Of a stretch of DNA of 64,000 nt, positions 50,357-63,592 are shown in pieces (position 1 is the first letter of the stretch; every line of letters begins with the position of its first letter). The stretch spans positions 1,178,001 through 1,242,000 of the forward strand of contig QUOL01000006.1 of the NCBI GenBank assembly GCA_009761415.1, given 5' to 3'. This stretch comes from Sarcomyxa edulis (Eukaryota; Basidiomycota; Agaricomycetes; Agaricales; Mycenaceae). Under the pieces are notes generated by a model, which saw only the letters and a program-made list of their open reading frames with translations, was not told the DNA's origin and did not search any database. A program made the translations under genes and the position numbers.

Positions 50357-50589
50357 GAATGTCGGAGTACAATTGCAATGCATGCATATTTACTGTGTTC
50401 GTACGGTAAAATAAGTATCACGTCCGATGCCCTGTAAGTGGTAGTACTCTAGTAGTAATGACTGTAAGCTTGTCCATGAGATTGAGTAGATGTTCGAAGT
50501 AATAACGCCCGTCAGTGAAAAGTAGGGTATACAAATGAATTTAATTGATTATGACACATTTCGTCCCTTTGACCTATGAGTAGCCTCCC

Positions 50590-53243
50590 CTACGTCGTCA
50601 ACGATCTCCGAAATGTCAGCGTAACTGCAGCAACGACGAGCAGAGAAAAAACAGTAGGCACGACACCACGACTAGCAATCGCTCCACTGACACTTCCCGA
50701 ACTCGTGCTCCCCAATTTCTGTCGGTCGGATCCTGAGTGTCCATTTGATGTGGCAAGTACACTGGCATCGATAGTAGCTGTATTAGCCGTTTTGGTTTGA
50801 GTGGTCGTGGCGTACGTAGAGACGCCTGTCGGACTAGCTTCCTCGAAGACGTCATCTGTAAAGAACACTAGCGCGAATGCAGGAGCAGGGACGGGGATCG
50901 CGCAAGTATTGGCGGTCTGGTCGCAATTGATGGTGACGATGTTTAAATCGCCTTGAAGTCGACCATCAACGGTGTATTGTGTTCCCAGCGTCTGGACCAA
51001 GAGGCACGCCACATTAGTCAAATGCGTTTGACAACGTTATGGCAAGAGACTGACCTGGCCGGCCCAAGTAATATTATCCTTCGTCGACACAGACTCGGAT
51101 AGTAGGTATCTTGGCGGATAAGTCAATCCACGGAATTCAAAAAGATGGATCCAAACGCTCTCACTTGACTTTGACCGAAGCTGGCATGGCACTAGCGACT
51201 CCAGTTTCTCCTCCACCAACAGATAAAGTTACAGTGTAGTCGGTGGCACCCGTAGGATCTGTGACATAGTTGAAGAGAGCAACTTTCGCAAGAGCACCAT
51301 TTTCGTAGATAGCGTATTGTGGCGTATAGATGTTGCCATCATTTCCTTGTAGATCGATGATCTGAGACGTGTTGGACGACCCAAAGGCCTCCGCCACGAC
51401 GAGTGCTGAATAGAAAACAGCGCCGATAGTCCATTGATGGTAGGAACTTTCGTTGGTGGGTGGAGCTATGAATATGCAACAATTGGTCAATATCTTGTGT
51501 CTCATTCATAGATGATATGACATACGCGTGAATGGCTAGAGACAATGGTCATCAGTTTTCTGAGTGAGGAGCAAGATTACAAGCGAACGTACACTGTAGA
51601 ACACATTCTGTCCACCGACGTGCAGCATAGCACCTGAGAAATTACTGTAGGCCATTTGCAGCCCATAGTCCAGAGCCCATAGAGCAGCTCCGAAACTGTC
51701 ACTGATTCCCGCAAACCCTCCACATGAAGCAGTATTGGTTTCAAACATAAGGAACGGCTTGTTCGCAGCGACGGCGAGAGCAGTGGAACTCAAGTACTGA
51801 TCACAGATAATCTGTCCGGATGTGTGGTTCAGGTAATTCGCGAAAGTCAGATCGAGGTCTTTGTACTGCCCAATACCGTATTCAGCGAAACAATTGTTGT
51901 CCGGGTAGCTTAGTGAATTTAAATCCGTCAAAATGATAGACTGGACGAAAGGAGGGGAAAAGCTCACATTTCTACGGCTAATGCTGCAAGATTATCAGAA
52001 TACTCGGTGATAAAGCCAGTATCCCAGACCTGCTGCGGGGACCAAGTTCCAGATACACTGGGTCCAATGAGGTTGTGCTGATAAGGGATAGCTGTATCCG
52101 CCTCAATTGCCTCAATCAGCAGACCGATTTCTACAACCAAAATCAACGCTTGAACGGTTGCAATCTGGGAGATTGTATCATACCGTTGGAGTAAGTCTGG
52201 GGGTCATAACTCGAGTTACGATGACCGTGACTGGAAGGAACAGGGTGAGATTTGTCAAAGGAAATTCGCATGAGAGGTGCACGTACTCGGCGTAAAGATC
52301 GGGTTCATTACCAGCTTGGAATCCAAGTAGATTGTCTCCTAATATACTCTGTCCGTACTCGAGAATCTCCAATCGGAAATCAGATGTGTCGTTGAAGGGT
52401 ATACCTACGATTCAGAGAGTCAGCACCGTCGAACCGTACTGTTAACCACAGTGTTCCACTGACCTAGATACCATTTGACATTGACTAAAGATGAGATATT
52501 ACCCAGAAGATAGAAAAAGCCGATATCGTATATAAGATTGGGTGTCGCAGTCTTTCATATGTAATCAGCAACTCCGGGTGAAGGAAGAATACGATGCGAG
52601 TGTGTAGAGCTTACTGGATTCGTGGCGTCGATACTTTCTTTCGCGATGACAGCCCCAGTGCTTATATCATCTACGAACCAGGCAAACTCCTGGGTGTTAC
52701 CACCTACACGGACATTCACTCGGCCTGACCGGGCCTCGAGCAGGGACATAAGATTCAAGAATTGAACTTGTAGGAACGACCTGAATGCACGAAATATAAG
52801 CAGCCGGATTGTGAGGTGTAGCACCCAAGGATTGCTCCGCTTACGAGTTTTTGCCGACTAGATAAGGGTACAAGATCAAGTTAGGAGCGAATGAACATCT
52901 AGAAAGAATGAGATTACTCACGAACTTGAGTCACCACCGACATTTCAACAGAAAACCCCCAGAAAGCGCCAGGTTGAACGATAGAGAGTCCAGAGACGCT
53001 GGTATTACTCGGTAATAACGCCAACGAAAAGGCAGTAGTTTGGTTTGCAGGTATAGCGGGTGGGTTCAGCACAGTGGTATTATATGCTGCCGCAACTGTA
53101 GTTGTTGAATCTAGCGCCGTGCTGGTGCCACTAGCACTGGCTGATGAGGTGGTAGCGTCAGCCAAGGGTATCTGGCCGTAGACGGTCACCGAAGCTGCGA
53201 CGGAGCCCAGGTAGCCACATAGGGCACATAATGATAGCAACAT
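50590..53243 (-). CDS. GH79 beta-glucuronidase-like glycoside hydrolase, secreted and membrane-anchored
   Basis: Twelve exons give 666 residues: 52922-53243, 52845-52857, 52615-52780, 52464-52551, 52287-52404, 52184-52230, 51968-52130, 51593-51908, 51526-51535, 51165-51465, 51055-51109, 50590-50991. The N-terminus MLLSLCALCGYLGSVAAS is a signal peptide, followed by a Ser/Thr-rich linker. GH79 marks: GAFWGFSVEMSVV, RVNVRVGGNTQEFAW, acid/base Glu in FQAGNEPDLYA (about 230) and nucleophile Glu in PFLMFETNTASCGG (about 362). The GH79 C-terminal beta domain follows. The tail is Ser/Thr-rich and ends in a hydrophobic helix, fitting a GPI or membrane anchor. Likely acts on glucuronic-acid-bearing glycans. 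Two exons measure only 13 and 10 nt. Confidence 0.9.
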
Positions 53244-53885
53244 TCTCCACACTCGCGAATAGGAACACCCAAGCCTTCAAGAGGGCACACGAGTTGACAA
53301 GAGGCGGAATACGTTCAGAGAGTTTACAAAACGAGAATTTCACTGCCCCAGATATATTCCGGCCGCAGCTCTAAACCGTTGTTCCGCAGCCACAGGGGCT
53401 ATTGGGTAAGCTGCATTGCTGCAAGTCTAAAGCCTTGGCGCTGAGCAAACTCGGTGATTGTTTTCCGTATCTTCGACTCATTCATCGCGAGTCAGAAGGA
53501 AGAGATATATAAGTGTCGGGAGGAGCAAATTTGGATGGAGCAAGAAAGTAAATTGAAGAACGTCGCGCTTCTCGTCACGCTGTCATCGGGAAGGCATAAA
53601 TATAGACGTAGCAATCATGTAGTTCAATCCGCTTTTCATTCGTGGTCGTCCGTAAACACTAAGTATGTACAATGGGTTCGATAATGTCAGGGAAAGAACT
53701 GTATAGGGGATATTCGAGAACGGACAAAAAAAAACAGCATGAAAAAATGAGGGATAAGGTATGAATTTATCATGCGCAAGACGAGCGAGAGAGAGAGGAA
53801 AAGAAAAGTACAAGAGTACCGCGGGAGGGCAAGCTCTGGTTCGGAAGGGTTTTCCAGGATACTATATCTGAATTCCTGGTGTCTA
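53244..53885. other. Intergenic between GH79 and aconitase
   Basis: Contains the promoter side of the GH79 gene and the 3' flank of the aconitase gene. T-rich/A-rich runs near 53720-53760; no gene recognised. Confidence 0.45.
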
Positions 53886-56800
53886 TTATGCAGATGCAGC
53901 TTCAGCAGCGGCCCTTTCTTTCGCGTGAGCGGCCATCTAGAGGGATATGTGTCAATCGATGCATCGTGATGATTCGATATCCGAGAAGAGACTAACCAGG
54001 TTAAGAGCGGAACCGGCTTTGAACCATCCAATTTGACCTTCGTTGAAGGAATGTGCGAGAGGAATTTCCTAGGAAAAAAAAAGGTCAGAATCAACGTTCT
54101 TGTGTAGTGAGACAACGAGACCACATACCTCCGAAGAACCATCCTCATGCTTCAAAACAAGCGTCAAGTTCTTTCCGGGAGCGAACGTCTGCAGTCCTTC
54201 GATCGTCACCTTATCGCTGGGCTTGATCTTATCATAATCTGCGGGGTCGACGAAAGTCAAGGCAAGCATTCCCTGTTTCTTCAAGTTCGTCTCGTGGATA
54301 CGAGCGAATGACCGGACGATGATAGCCAATCCACCGAGGAATCGGGGCTCGAGAGCAGCATGTTCACGCGAAGATCCTTCTCCGTAGTTGTGGTCTCCAA
54401 CGACAACCCATTTAATACCGTTTTCTCTGTACCAGGCAGCAGTCTGGGGAACTCCTCCCCATTCACCGGTGACTTGGTTCTTGACCTTGTTGGCTTCGCC
54501 GTTCTCGGAGTTGATAGCTCCAATCAAGCAATTTTCTACACAACGAGAAGAAAAACATTATGAGAATGATACAAAGGAAGAAAAAAGACATAGTTACTTA
54601 CGAGAGATGTTTTCGAGATGTCCACGGTACTTCAACCAAGGTCCACCAGCACTGATATGATCGGTGGCTGTCAAAGTGGAAAAGAGGAGAAGACGGGGAT
54701 GAGCGAGGTGGAAAGATAATGATAATGAAAGTCAACGTACTGCATTTGCCCGTAACCTTGATCAAAACTGGCAAATCAGTTGGGGTCTTTCCATCCCAAG
54801 GCTTGAAAGGGTGCAAGAGTTGGAGACGGTCGCTCTTCGGGTCGACGGCTACGGAGACGCTGGCACGATCAGCTGGGGGAGGCTGGAAAGTGTTCTGGCC
54901 AGGGTCGTATCCACGGGGAGGCAATTCGTTACCAGTGGGGTCGGAAAACTTGAATGGTTTGCCGTCTGCGCCAATGAGGGAGTCCGTGAGGGGGTTGAAA
55001 GAAAGAGATCCAGCGAAAGCCATGGCGGTGACGACATCAGGAGAAGCGACAAAGGCGTGGGTTGCAGGGTTAGCGTCGTTACGTCCGGTGAAGTTACGGT
55101 TGTACGAGGTGATGACTGGGAGAAAGCAAACAGCGAGAATGAGGATTGATCCTACCAAATCGGACATGAAAGCCGATGAAAAAAAAACTCACTAGAGTTG
55201 GCCTCTCCCTTCTTCACGTCTCTACGATCCCATTGTCCAATGCATGGTCCACAAGCGTTTGCCAATACCAATCCACCAACCTTCTCGAAGGCACCGATCT
55301 GACCGTCGCGCTCGATGGTAGCCCTGACTTGCTCACTTCCAGGCGTGATGGTGAACTTCGATTTAACCTCGAGTCCGTGGTCGGAAGCCTCCTTAGCGAT
55401 AGATGCAGAGCGGGACATGTCCTCGTACGAAGAGTTGGTGCAAGATCCGATAAGAGCGACTTTGAGTTCTTCAGGCCATTTGTTCTCCTTGACTGCCTCA
55501 GCAAACTTGGAAATGGGAGTAGCAAGATCGGGAGTGAAGGGACCGTTGATGTGAGGTTCTAGCTCGGAGAGGTTCTATAGATAGTTGAATAGATTAGCTT
55601 TTACACTTTAGTGAATGATGGAAAAAGTGAAGAGGAAACGCACGATGGTGATCTCGTTATCGTACTCGGCATTCTCATCAGCACGCAAGTTGTGTGCGAA
55701 TTGTTGAGCGTATTTAGCGATATCTCCACGTTTGGTAGCGTTAAGGTAGTCGGCCATGCGGTGATTGAACGGGAACATGGATGTTGTTGCACCGATTTCA
55801 GCTCCCATGTTACAGATCGTAGCCATACCCGTGCAAGAGAGTGACTCGACACCAGGACCCTTGTACTCTACGATAGCTCCAGTTCCACCCTTGACAGTGA
55901 GGATACCAGCAACCTTCAAGATAACATCTACGAAAAAAGATAAAGACAAGTACGAGGGAAGAATGGAAACCACTGACCCTTGGGGGTAGTCCATCCGCTA
56001 ATTTTTCCAGTAAGATTTACACCGATGACCTTGGGGCACTTGAGTTCCCAAGGAATGTTAGCCATGACGTCAACCGCATCTGCACCACCAACACCGCAAG
56101 CAATCATACCCAGACCGCCAGCGTTGGGGGTATGTGAATCGGTACCAATCATGAGCCCGCCGGGGAATGCATAGTTTTCGAGGATAATTTGATGAATGAT
56201 TCCAGAACCGGGTTTCCAGAAACCGAGACCGTACTGGAAGGCATGATCAGATGACTTCTTTGCATAGAAGCACGATGACATACCTTTGCGGTAGCGGTTG
56301 CCAAAAAGTCGTAGACCTCCTTGTTGATGTTGATAGCGCGGGCCAAATCGTTTACACCACCTATTTGCGCCTCGATAAGATGGTCACAGTGGACCGTTGT
56401 AGGGACGGCAGCAGTATCCATTCCTGCAGACATGAATTGGAGCAGAGCCATCTACATGACGTTGAGATAGAGGTCGCGTCAGTGTGACGTAAAAAACATA
56501 CCTGAGCCGTAGCATCCTGGCAAGCCACTCGCTGGCGGAGAAAAGAGAGTCAGGATAAGCAAAAAGACTAGCTGGAAGAAAGCACCAACATCCGGACGGA
56601 GCTTGAGGTAACTCGTCCCTCGCTCGATGTCCTGACCATGAGGATCATCCAGATGACCGTACAAAATCTTTTCAGATAATGTTAATGGTCGTTTCAATCT
56701 AGTAGTATAGTGAGTAGGGAATGACGGGGTAAAACGGCTCGAATACCGACCTTTCACGAACAATTGCAATATTGTCCTCGATTCGTTGGTAGTTGATGTA

Positions 56801-56929
56801 AGCGCCCTTTTCAAGCAGCGACATGGGTACTTTGGTATCTCCGATACGTGGTACAGCGGTAGCCATACCAGCAGCTAGACGCTGCAAAGAGTGCATCGCC
56901 GCAGCGGTGCGATGAGAGAGATTGAACAT
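53886..56929 (-). CDS. ACO1: Aconitate hydratase, mitochondrial
   Basis: TCA-cycle enzyme converting citrate to isocitrate. Twelve exons give 792 residues: 56751-56929, 56590-56698, 56502-56531, 56284-56451, 55978-56233, 55644-55927, 55193-55574, 54741-55115, 54602-54667, 54129-54535, 53997-54068, 53886-53936. The first 20-30 residues are basic/hydroxylated and acid-free, as for a matrix presequence. The three 4Fe-4S cysteines lie in [10 protein letters not shown] and [11 protein letters not shown]. Substrate and signature motifs include [34 protein letters not shown] and [13 protein letters not shown]. The sequence is complete and of normal length. Confidence 0.96.
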
Positions 56930-58209
56930 CGTCTCTTGGACGGACTCGTAGGACGAGGAAGGGTGGATGTTGTGGTTGACGTTCAAGGAGGGATGCGGAG
57001 CAATCAAACCAATTTTATTCGCCCCGCCTCCATGTGAATAAATAGCCCCAACCAATCACCTCCCACATTTTATAACCGCAATGCCGACCTTTGCCTTCTT
57101 GCTCATTTTTTTTCCGATTTCACTCCTCTTCCGTCCTACAACGGCCATCGTACGGAATATCAAATACGCAATGAATTCTTCTACTTCTTTTCATCGACGT
57201 ATCTCGGGTCTGCTGCCTGCAATCCCGCTCTCTAAACGCGTAGAATGATACCCGACAAGTCCCGGAAGACGCGGTGCAGCCCTCGCAGTAGCAGCAGACT
57301 TTTGAGTTCTTGAGCGAGATGAACGAATCTACACGCGGACATCTCTATCTCGCCGCCGGATCTCCCGCAATGGGCACCCTGTCTCGGCCTACGAATTCAG
57401 TACCTTCCCCACATTTTGCTCTTCAGCCAATGGGACAGGCGTGCATACAACGCAATCCCGCTGGTCGAGTGGAATTCGCGGTGGTATGTCTCGTCGATGC
57501 AGTCTCTCAATATTTGGCCTTCCTTTCTACCGTGACGCTCTGGAACTATGTTAATGCTTGCGCTCCCGGAAATAGGATGACTTCTCTCCAGAGTTCAGGA
57601 GTTGAGGTTCGTGAGCTTAAGAAGCGAGGAACTCAAAGTGGACACAAGATGCTCTGTATTCGAGGTTTAATGTCCATGAGACTTCACAAACGTCACGCCA
57701 CGAGCCCTCGGCCATGCAAGGTGCGGAAGACAGCACGCCGTATCTTATTTTATTCAAAGTCTCTATCTACCCCGAGGTTTTATGGACATTCATTTCTTAG
57801 GGATTTTGATACGAAGGTCTGATGCGAGGACGCCGATTAATTTTCTCTACCTCGGAGTTGGTGAGAGTCTCGGAGCCTCGGACGCGACCCATAATTATCT
57901 CTCTGATAAATCTGGACGCTCTTACGTTGCCCACTCTCTCGTCTGACAGAAATGCATACAATGCCCCATGAATTCGAGACCCATGGACGTATCGATCTGC
58001 GCATGGCCCAACGACTGACAGGGTGTGTCGAGATAAACAATCATATAAATGTCACCGAAGGAATGTAGAAGTATCTCTTGAATTGCTCTGACAAATTTGT
58101 ATTGTAGACTCCCAGTCATACAACCAATAGAAGTGGTTATCAGCACTGGCCAACAGATAGCTGAGGGTAAACTGTGACGATGAGGGACCGTGGACTGACT
58201 CTACACGAG
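56930..58209. other. Intergenic, 1.3 kb
   Basis: Upstream of the aconitase gene. An open frame of 170 codons on the plus strand (57310-57822) has no recognisable domain, no obvious introns and unusual composition, so I do not call it a gene. No RNA gene or repeat was seen. Confidence 0.4.
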
Positions 58210-60410
58210 CTACCAGGTCTTCAATCTCGCGTAAATTTCCTTCAGAATTTCGGCATGATCGTCCTCTGCTGCTTTCCGTCTATGATCGTGATACAAATGA
58301 GTTTGCACAATTGATTTATCGGTGAGCGTACCTGATATTCCCTTTCTCCTGCAGAAACGCGAAATTTCAGAACTACTACCCCTCGATTGGAATGGCAAAA
58401 AAATTGCAGACCCACCTTCGTACGAGGCAAGCTTCCAGCCTCCACAACGACGATCTGTAACGGATCCGTGATCCTCTCATGAACGAACAACCGTGCGTTG
58501 AACGCAGCAGTACGAGCCAATATATCTGCTTTCAAAGATGCTATTTCCTCCTCGGTACTGATCGGCACAACGGATTCGACGAACAGCACGACGGCTGGCT
58601 TGTAATGCCCGACTACGACGGAGTTCGACACGAGGTCAGCGCATGTTAGCAGCACATTATCCTCGATGGACCTGCCATCAGAGTTAGCCAACGAGAAACA
58701 ACCTCCCAACGTACGAAACGCACTTGGTATCGCAGAACGAAAGTCCTTTCCCCGTTCGTATCCAATCGTCGTTCCTACCCCCTGTGATCAGGTTTGAAAA
58801 CATCATGAAAGAGCCTGCCGCCAGAGAAAAAATTCAGAATACGCACGAAAAGCATAATATCCAGGCTCGATCTCCTCGAACAAATCACCCGTGATATGTC
58901 CATCCGGCCGATTTCGTATGGAAGGGTGCGGGCAATTCGGCGCATCCGAGGGGACGAAGATGTCAAACAGCTTACCACCCGTAACGCGATTTTCAGAGTC
59001 CCCATCCAAGTCTGATTTATTCAACCCCCGAGCGGGAAGGAACTTGCACTGCACCCCTTCGATTAGACGCATGGCTGGGAGCATCTTCTTGGGTAATCCT
59101 TCCTTGGAAACGTTCGCCACAAGACATCCAGCTGGCCAGAATGCAATTCATCAGAAATGAGGTAACGGAGAAGAAATCAGAACGAGGGGCTTACCAGTTT
59201 CTGTAGTGGCGTAGAGAGCCTTCCAATGTGATCAAAATTTCAGATCATTTACTTTGAGGGGAAGCAACCAGAAGATGTACCAACCGTTCCGTTAATCCCC
59301 TGTTCAACCATCCACACGTCTTCCTCAGGATTAAGTGCCGCCCCCGTATAACAAATCTGGCTCATCGAACGTAAAGCATCCAATACCGCCGAATCGGTTC
59401 TAGCAATCGTCAACAGCTTCGACAACCACGGAGCATACAGTATTACTCCATTCAGACCTTCTCTGATCATCGCTAGAAATTCATTCGCCTCAAAGTCAGG
59501 TTTCGAGGTTTGAATGAGGCAGTGGCCGGACCAGGACAAGTAACTAATGGCTGGAAAAATAATCAACACCAATGATCACACCCAAAGGAGGACGGGTGTA
59601 CGCACTAGTTGCAGATCCTACATTAGCAAAAGATCCTAGATTATTGAACGTTCCCTGTCTTTCGAATTGACCCTGCCAAATCCCGGGCCACTGAACCTGA
59701 GCCTGGCATCGAAGCCACCGATGCGTCTCCGGTACAGGTTTCGGCTTCCCAGAGGTCGTACCACTGGTATGAAAGATTATACCCATATCCACGTCCTGGA
59801 CGTCGGGTAGGTCGGGGAGCTTTTGCTCAACATGGAGGGCGGGGATCGTGTTGATATCTGGGACGACGATACATGGGATATCGGAGATATCTTTCACGTC
59901 GTCTGTGAAACTGGTGTCGTACAATAGTGCCTTTCCGCCAGTGGCTTCCAACAGATCGTGGATTACAGGACGGCCTTGAAAGGACATCTTTAGACTGAAT
60001 ATCTGGGGAACATATCCGATTCGAGCAATTGCATAAAGATGGACCTAGTTTGAGGTTGTTTGATGAGATACGAAACGATAGCAACATTCATGGATAAGAC
60101 AAACCAGATCAGAGTACAATCCGCCCGTCAACCTATGCGTGCAGTATTGAATATCGCGATATCCACTTGAAGACGTCAATCGATATGAGACGTACCATAG
60201 ACCAACCACGTTAGTCGGAGGGATCTGGAGACCATGCTCGCCAAGAGTGTCCGCCCAATGAGCAGCTGTCTTCTCGACATCATCCAGGAAAGTCTGATAG
60301 CTGATACTATACCAACTCGGTGCCTCCGTAGTGCCAGTAAACTGTTTGAAAAGCGGACGGTCAGAATATTTGTTCAACGAGGCTAAAACGTAGTGCATGA
60401 AATGCGCCAT
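58210..60410 (-). CDS. Stand-alone AMP-dependent synthetase/ligase
   Basis: Adenylate-forming enzyme activating a carboxylic acid. Ten exons give 552 residues: 60196-60410, 60105-60132, 59606-60044, 59285-59550, 59195-59219, 58847-59131, 58724-58781, 58416-58671, 58332-58348, 58210-58279. The P-loop is IIFHTSGTTSGKPKPVPETH, the adenine motif sits at LYATTETG, and GHITGDLFEEIEPGYYAFRG then RNDDWIRTGKG are the hinge motifs. The C-terminal lysine region is KGNIRRKAAEDD. There is no carrier or reductase domain, unlike fungal adenylate reductases. Two exons are 25 and 17 nt. It could be an acyl-CoA ligase or an NRPS-like A domain acting in trans. Confidence 0.82.
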
Positions 60411-61095
60411 CTGGATCGCGAAGCGACTAAAGGGAGAGTAGGGCTATGCGAACGATTTATATCTTCGACCGCAAGAAAAACGCCTTCTCCTGGGTTCAAA
60501 ACATTCAGACTTCTTGTATCATCAGAACACTGAGAGGAACAACTCGACCGAGACCCGAGGACAATCACAATCAATGATATCAGACGAGAAAACGTGAGAG
60601 ACAAATGGGTAGATCACTCTCGATGAGGAAGAAAATCTTCAGCGCCTAGTAGCTTCATCGATGTACCGCAAGCACATGTGTGACACCAGGCCTGAGATGT
60701 TATAAGTAGCATAGATGGTTCCGTAGTGCGCTGATCCCGCAGTGCCCGAGACGACCTTGAGTGAAACAATAATGAGTACGTTTGTAGAGTAAAGAAAGAG
60801 ACACAATCCATACTTAGGACAGCTCAGATCATCCTTCCCCGAGCGCGGCATTCAAGTACGGCATTCGAGGAACAAGACGGTTCCCAAAGAACTGGTGACC
60901 ACTGACGGCCCGACATCGCCCTTGACTTCCTCTAAACCTCGCTCCTAAAGCAAATAACTTCTAGATTTTCTGGATCTCTATTTCAGTAATCTGACCAAGG
61001 ATGCGAACGTCGATCGTCTGGTGAATATGCTGCACTGCACCGGTGTATGGCAAGTTCACGTCAACCCGATTTGCCGGTGTCGACCACCGCCCGCA
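60411..61095. other. Intergenic
   Basis: Promoter side of the ligase and 3' flank of the next gene. Short frames only; nothing recognisable. Confidence 0.4.
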
Positions 61096-63165
61096 TTAAT
61101 TCTTGCTCTTGCTCACAGAAGTGATGTACTCCAACTCATGCAAGAGATTCTCCGCATCCTTCGCCAATGAGTGGCCTACCTCCACCTTCTCAATTTTTCT
61201 CTGTAAGAACTTGACAGTCCTTTCTCTGGAAGACTCTACAAGCGCCTGGTTTTTTGCTGAGGTAGAACTATTATCAATCAACTGAACGGGTAACTTGAAG
61301 AATAGGGAACTAACCAATCATATCTGCTTCTTCTGTTGATACAAGAGGGGGTTTGAGCGCTGTTCCTACGAATGAAGCTCGTGCGTGTGCTGTTTCGTAG
61401 TAAGCATATGGTTCCCAGGTTAGATATTCAGGATAACAACGTGATGCCCTGATGGAAGAAAAGAGAACTCACTACTGATGATCATGCGTTCTAAATTTTG
61501 CAGGATCGCTGCAAGGGACTAAGTTCGGTCACGGTCATTAGTAGAACAACAAAAAACCTTCGGAGACTTACACTGCCTGGCATACGGCACAGAACTTGTA
61601 TCTGGTGGGCAAACCCATTTCCTGTCTTATCGCCAAGGGGTGCTGAACGGAAGATATCCTTGCAAAGCGCATCGACATATCCTGTCGCTTGAGACGCCTC
61701 TTCTTCCAACGATAACTTCAGTGTATAAGACGTCTGCTCAATGAAGCTCGATATCTGCGACACTCTCAGTGAGCAAGTGCAACGGCCACAGAGAACGCAC
61801 ATACCGCTCTTATGAAATGGTCACACAGAAAACCAAAGGCGATAGAAGAATCGGATAGATTTTGCAATAATTGTTCCTTAGTTTTCTGGGACTGCGGTTC
61901 AGTACTGGATTTTGAAGGAGAGAGCGAAGCTCGATTTACATTTGCTTGCACAGTTCGTGTCAGGTCTAATTTCGATACCTCGGAATGTTCCAAGGAGCTG
62001 TGGTATCTTGTTCGTTCTCTCGCAGTCAATCGCGCAGCAAAGAGAGCTCGTGTCCTAGGATGAGAATGTTGTTTAGTGAAGGTCATACGGCGAAATTCTG
62101 TCTAAAAATCGACATACAGGTCTGCTGCCACCTGTTCATCATCGCTTACACGACGCCGAATTGTCTCTCGAAGTTTTGATTTGGACAAGTGTCCCGGAGA
62201 ATGTCTAGGGTTGCTCGACGCGATTCGGGCTAAGCGGACGTGGTATGCTCGTAGTGCCTGATAATTTGGTAGGAACGCGTCAGTAAGTCAATGACCATCA
62301 AATCTCATTGAAACGCATACGTACGGTGATCGTATCTATCGTATGGGATTCTACGGATCCTAGTTTGAGGTTGAGACCGAAATCGGGCTGGAGAATGTCC
62401 TCGGAAGAAGTTGAGATAGCAGGAGCGGTGTTTGTCTTTCTTTGGGTGAAAAGTTAGACGTTATCGACTGACTCAAAAACGAGAGACCTACTTGAGCGTA
62501 TTCAGCAAATCCGCGATCTCTGCGAATCTTTTGACGCGTATACTCTCCTTCTTGTGGAGTACTTCTAACAGAAGTGCCACTCGATGTTTCTGCCTCAACC
62601 TTTGCTGTGATTTCTCCAGCTCCGATTCTTGTGGTTAATTTTGTTAATGACGGCAGACAGCGAAACATTCATATATGGACGTACGAGACTCAGCGAGCGA
62701 AGCTAGACGCTCATTGAGCTGTCTCTGATACGTCTCGACAGCCACTTTAGCACTCGAAAGACGTGATGCAGCCTTGTCCGTTGGGGACCTGGCAAGCTCG
62801 AGTTCTATCGATCCAGAAGGGGCTTTCAACGCAGATTTGGCGCGACTTGTTTCGCGTAATCTGGAGAACAGGGAATTGGTGATGAGGTGTAGCAGTATAG
62901 AACTCGCTTCTGCTTACTTGTGTATATGATTCCTTGCTATTGCGACCTCTTTTCTGCCTTTGACATGTTCACTGGCGAAAGAGAGTGCATCTCCTAGTCG
63001 GCCTTTGTATAGTCGCGCTAACTCCGTCTTCGTAATTGACGGCGCGTCAAGGGCTACCAGTGAATTCGATAGATTGTCGAGCGGTATGGACTGGTGTGAC
63101 AAAGAGGGTGTTTGAGACGAGGATAGGCCAGATTTCTGAACGTTGATGCGCGTTCGAGATGTCAT
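61096..63165 (-). CDS. Uncharacterised coiled-coil protein
   Basis: Ten exons give 509 residues: 62918-63165, 62685-62860, 62492-62627, 62325-62439, 62118-62257, 61805-62054, 61572-61754, 61473-61518, 61315-61389, 61096-61256. Heptad-like helices occur at residues about 110-190 (ETYQRQLNERLASLAESQSE, then LEKSQQRLRQKHRVALLLEV) and at the C-terminus (KFLQRKIEKVEVGHSLAKDA). The N-terminal part contains TELARLYKGRLGDALSFASE. I do not recognise the family. Its composition would suit a structural or spindle/augmin-type coiled-coil subunit, but that is a guess. The start codon is 37 bp from the edge of a perfect inverted repeat that occupies its upstream region. Confidence 0.7.
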
Positions 63166-63201
63166 TGTGAAAAGTCTGTGAAAGGTAATCAGGCTGGACT
63201 G

Positions 63202-63484
63202 GCCGTTCGTGTGCAGTAGAAGACCTGAACAAAAAGTGAAGGTGAAGGTACAAGATTGAGTACTTCAGGACGCGACTTGAGGGTGTGGCAGAAAGAAAGA
63301 GAGAGGAAGCAAAACATTATCCCTAGAGAAGTCTTGAACCTCTGCCTTATGAGCCACGCTGCAGCGTGTGAACGGGTCTGGAGGAGCCTCATCTCTATCG
63401 TCAGATAACATTTCTGTTTAGCCATTTTGGCGATGGTGGTCATGAAACTCACCAGGATATACCAGGTCATTTTGGCCGTGTTTT
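63202..63484 (+). repeat. Left arm of a perfect 283-bp inverted repeat
   Basis: The reverse complement of this segment is identical, base for base, to 63593-63875. It begins GCCGTTCGTGTG and ends GGCCGTGTTTT. Outside the arms identity stops at once on both sides. The arm holds a 14-bp palindrome CACGCTGCAGCGTG and, on the minus strand, a tRNA box-B-like GGTTCAAGACT. Confidence 0.97.
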
Positions 63485-63592
63485 GACATCCCCACTCACC
63501 TGTGTATCCTTTGCTGTGACTGAGGCTTGAAGAATAGAGGATTTGTTCATAATTATGGGATCTACAGAGACATTCTGCCCGATATTTGCCCA

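Noticed and set aside
54719..55562. Long plus-strand frames opposite aconitase
   Set aside because: Antisense shadows of highly conserved aconitase exons.
57310..57822. 170-codon open frame on the plus strand upstream of aconitase
   Set aside because: No domain, no introns in a genome where nearly all genes have them, and composition unlike neighbouring proteins.
63300..63380. Functional tRNA-Met within the inverted repeat
   Set aside because: A box-B-like GGTTCAAGACT and CTCATAA are present, but the anticodon stem and acceptor do not pair.
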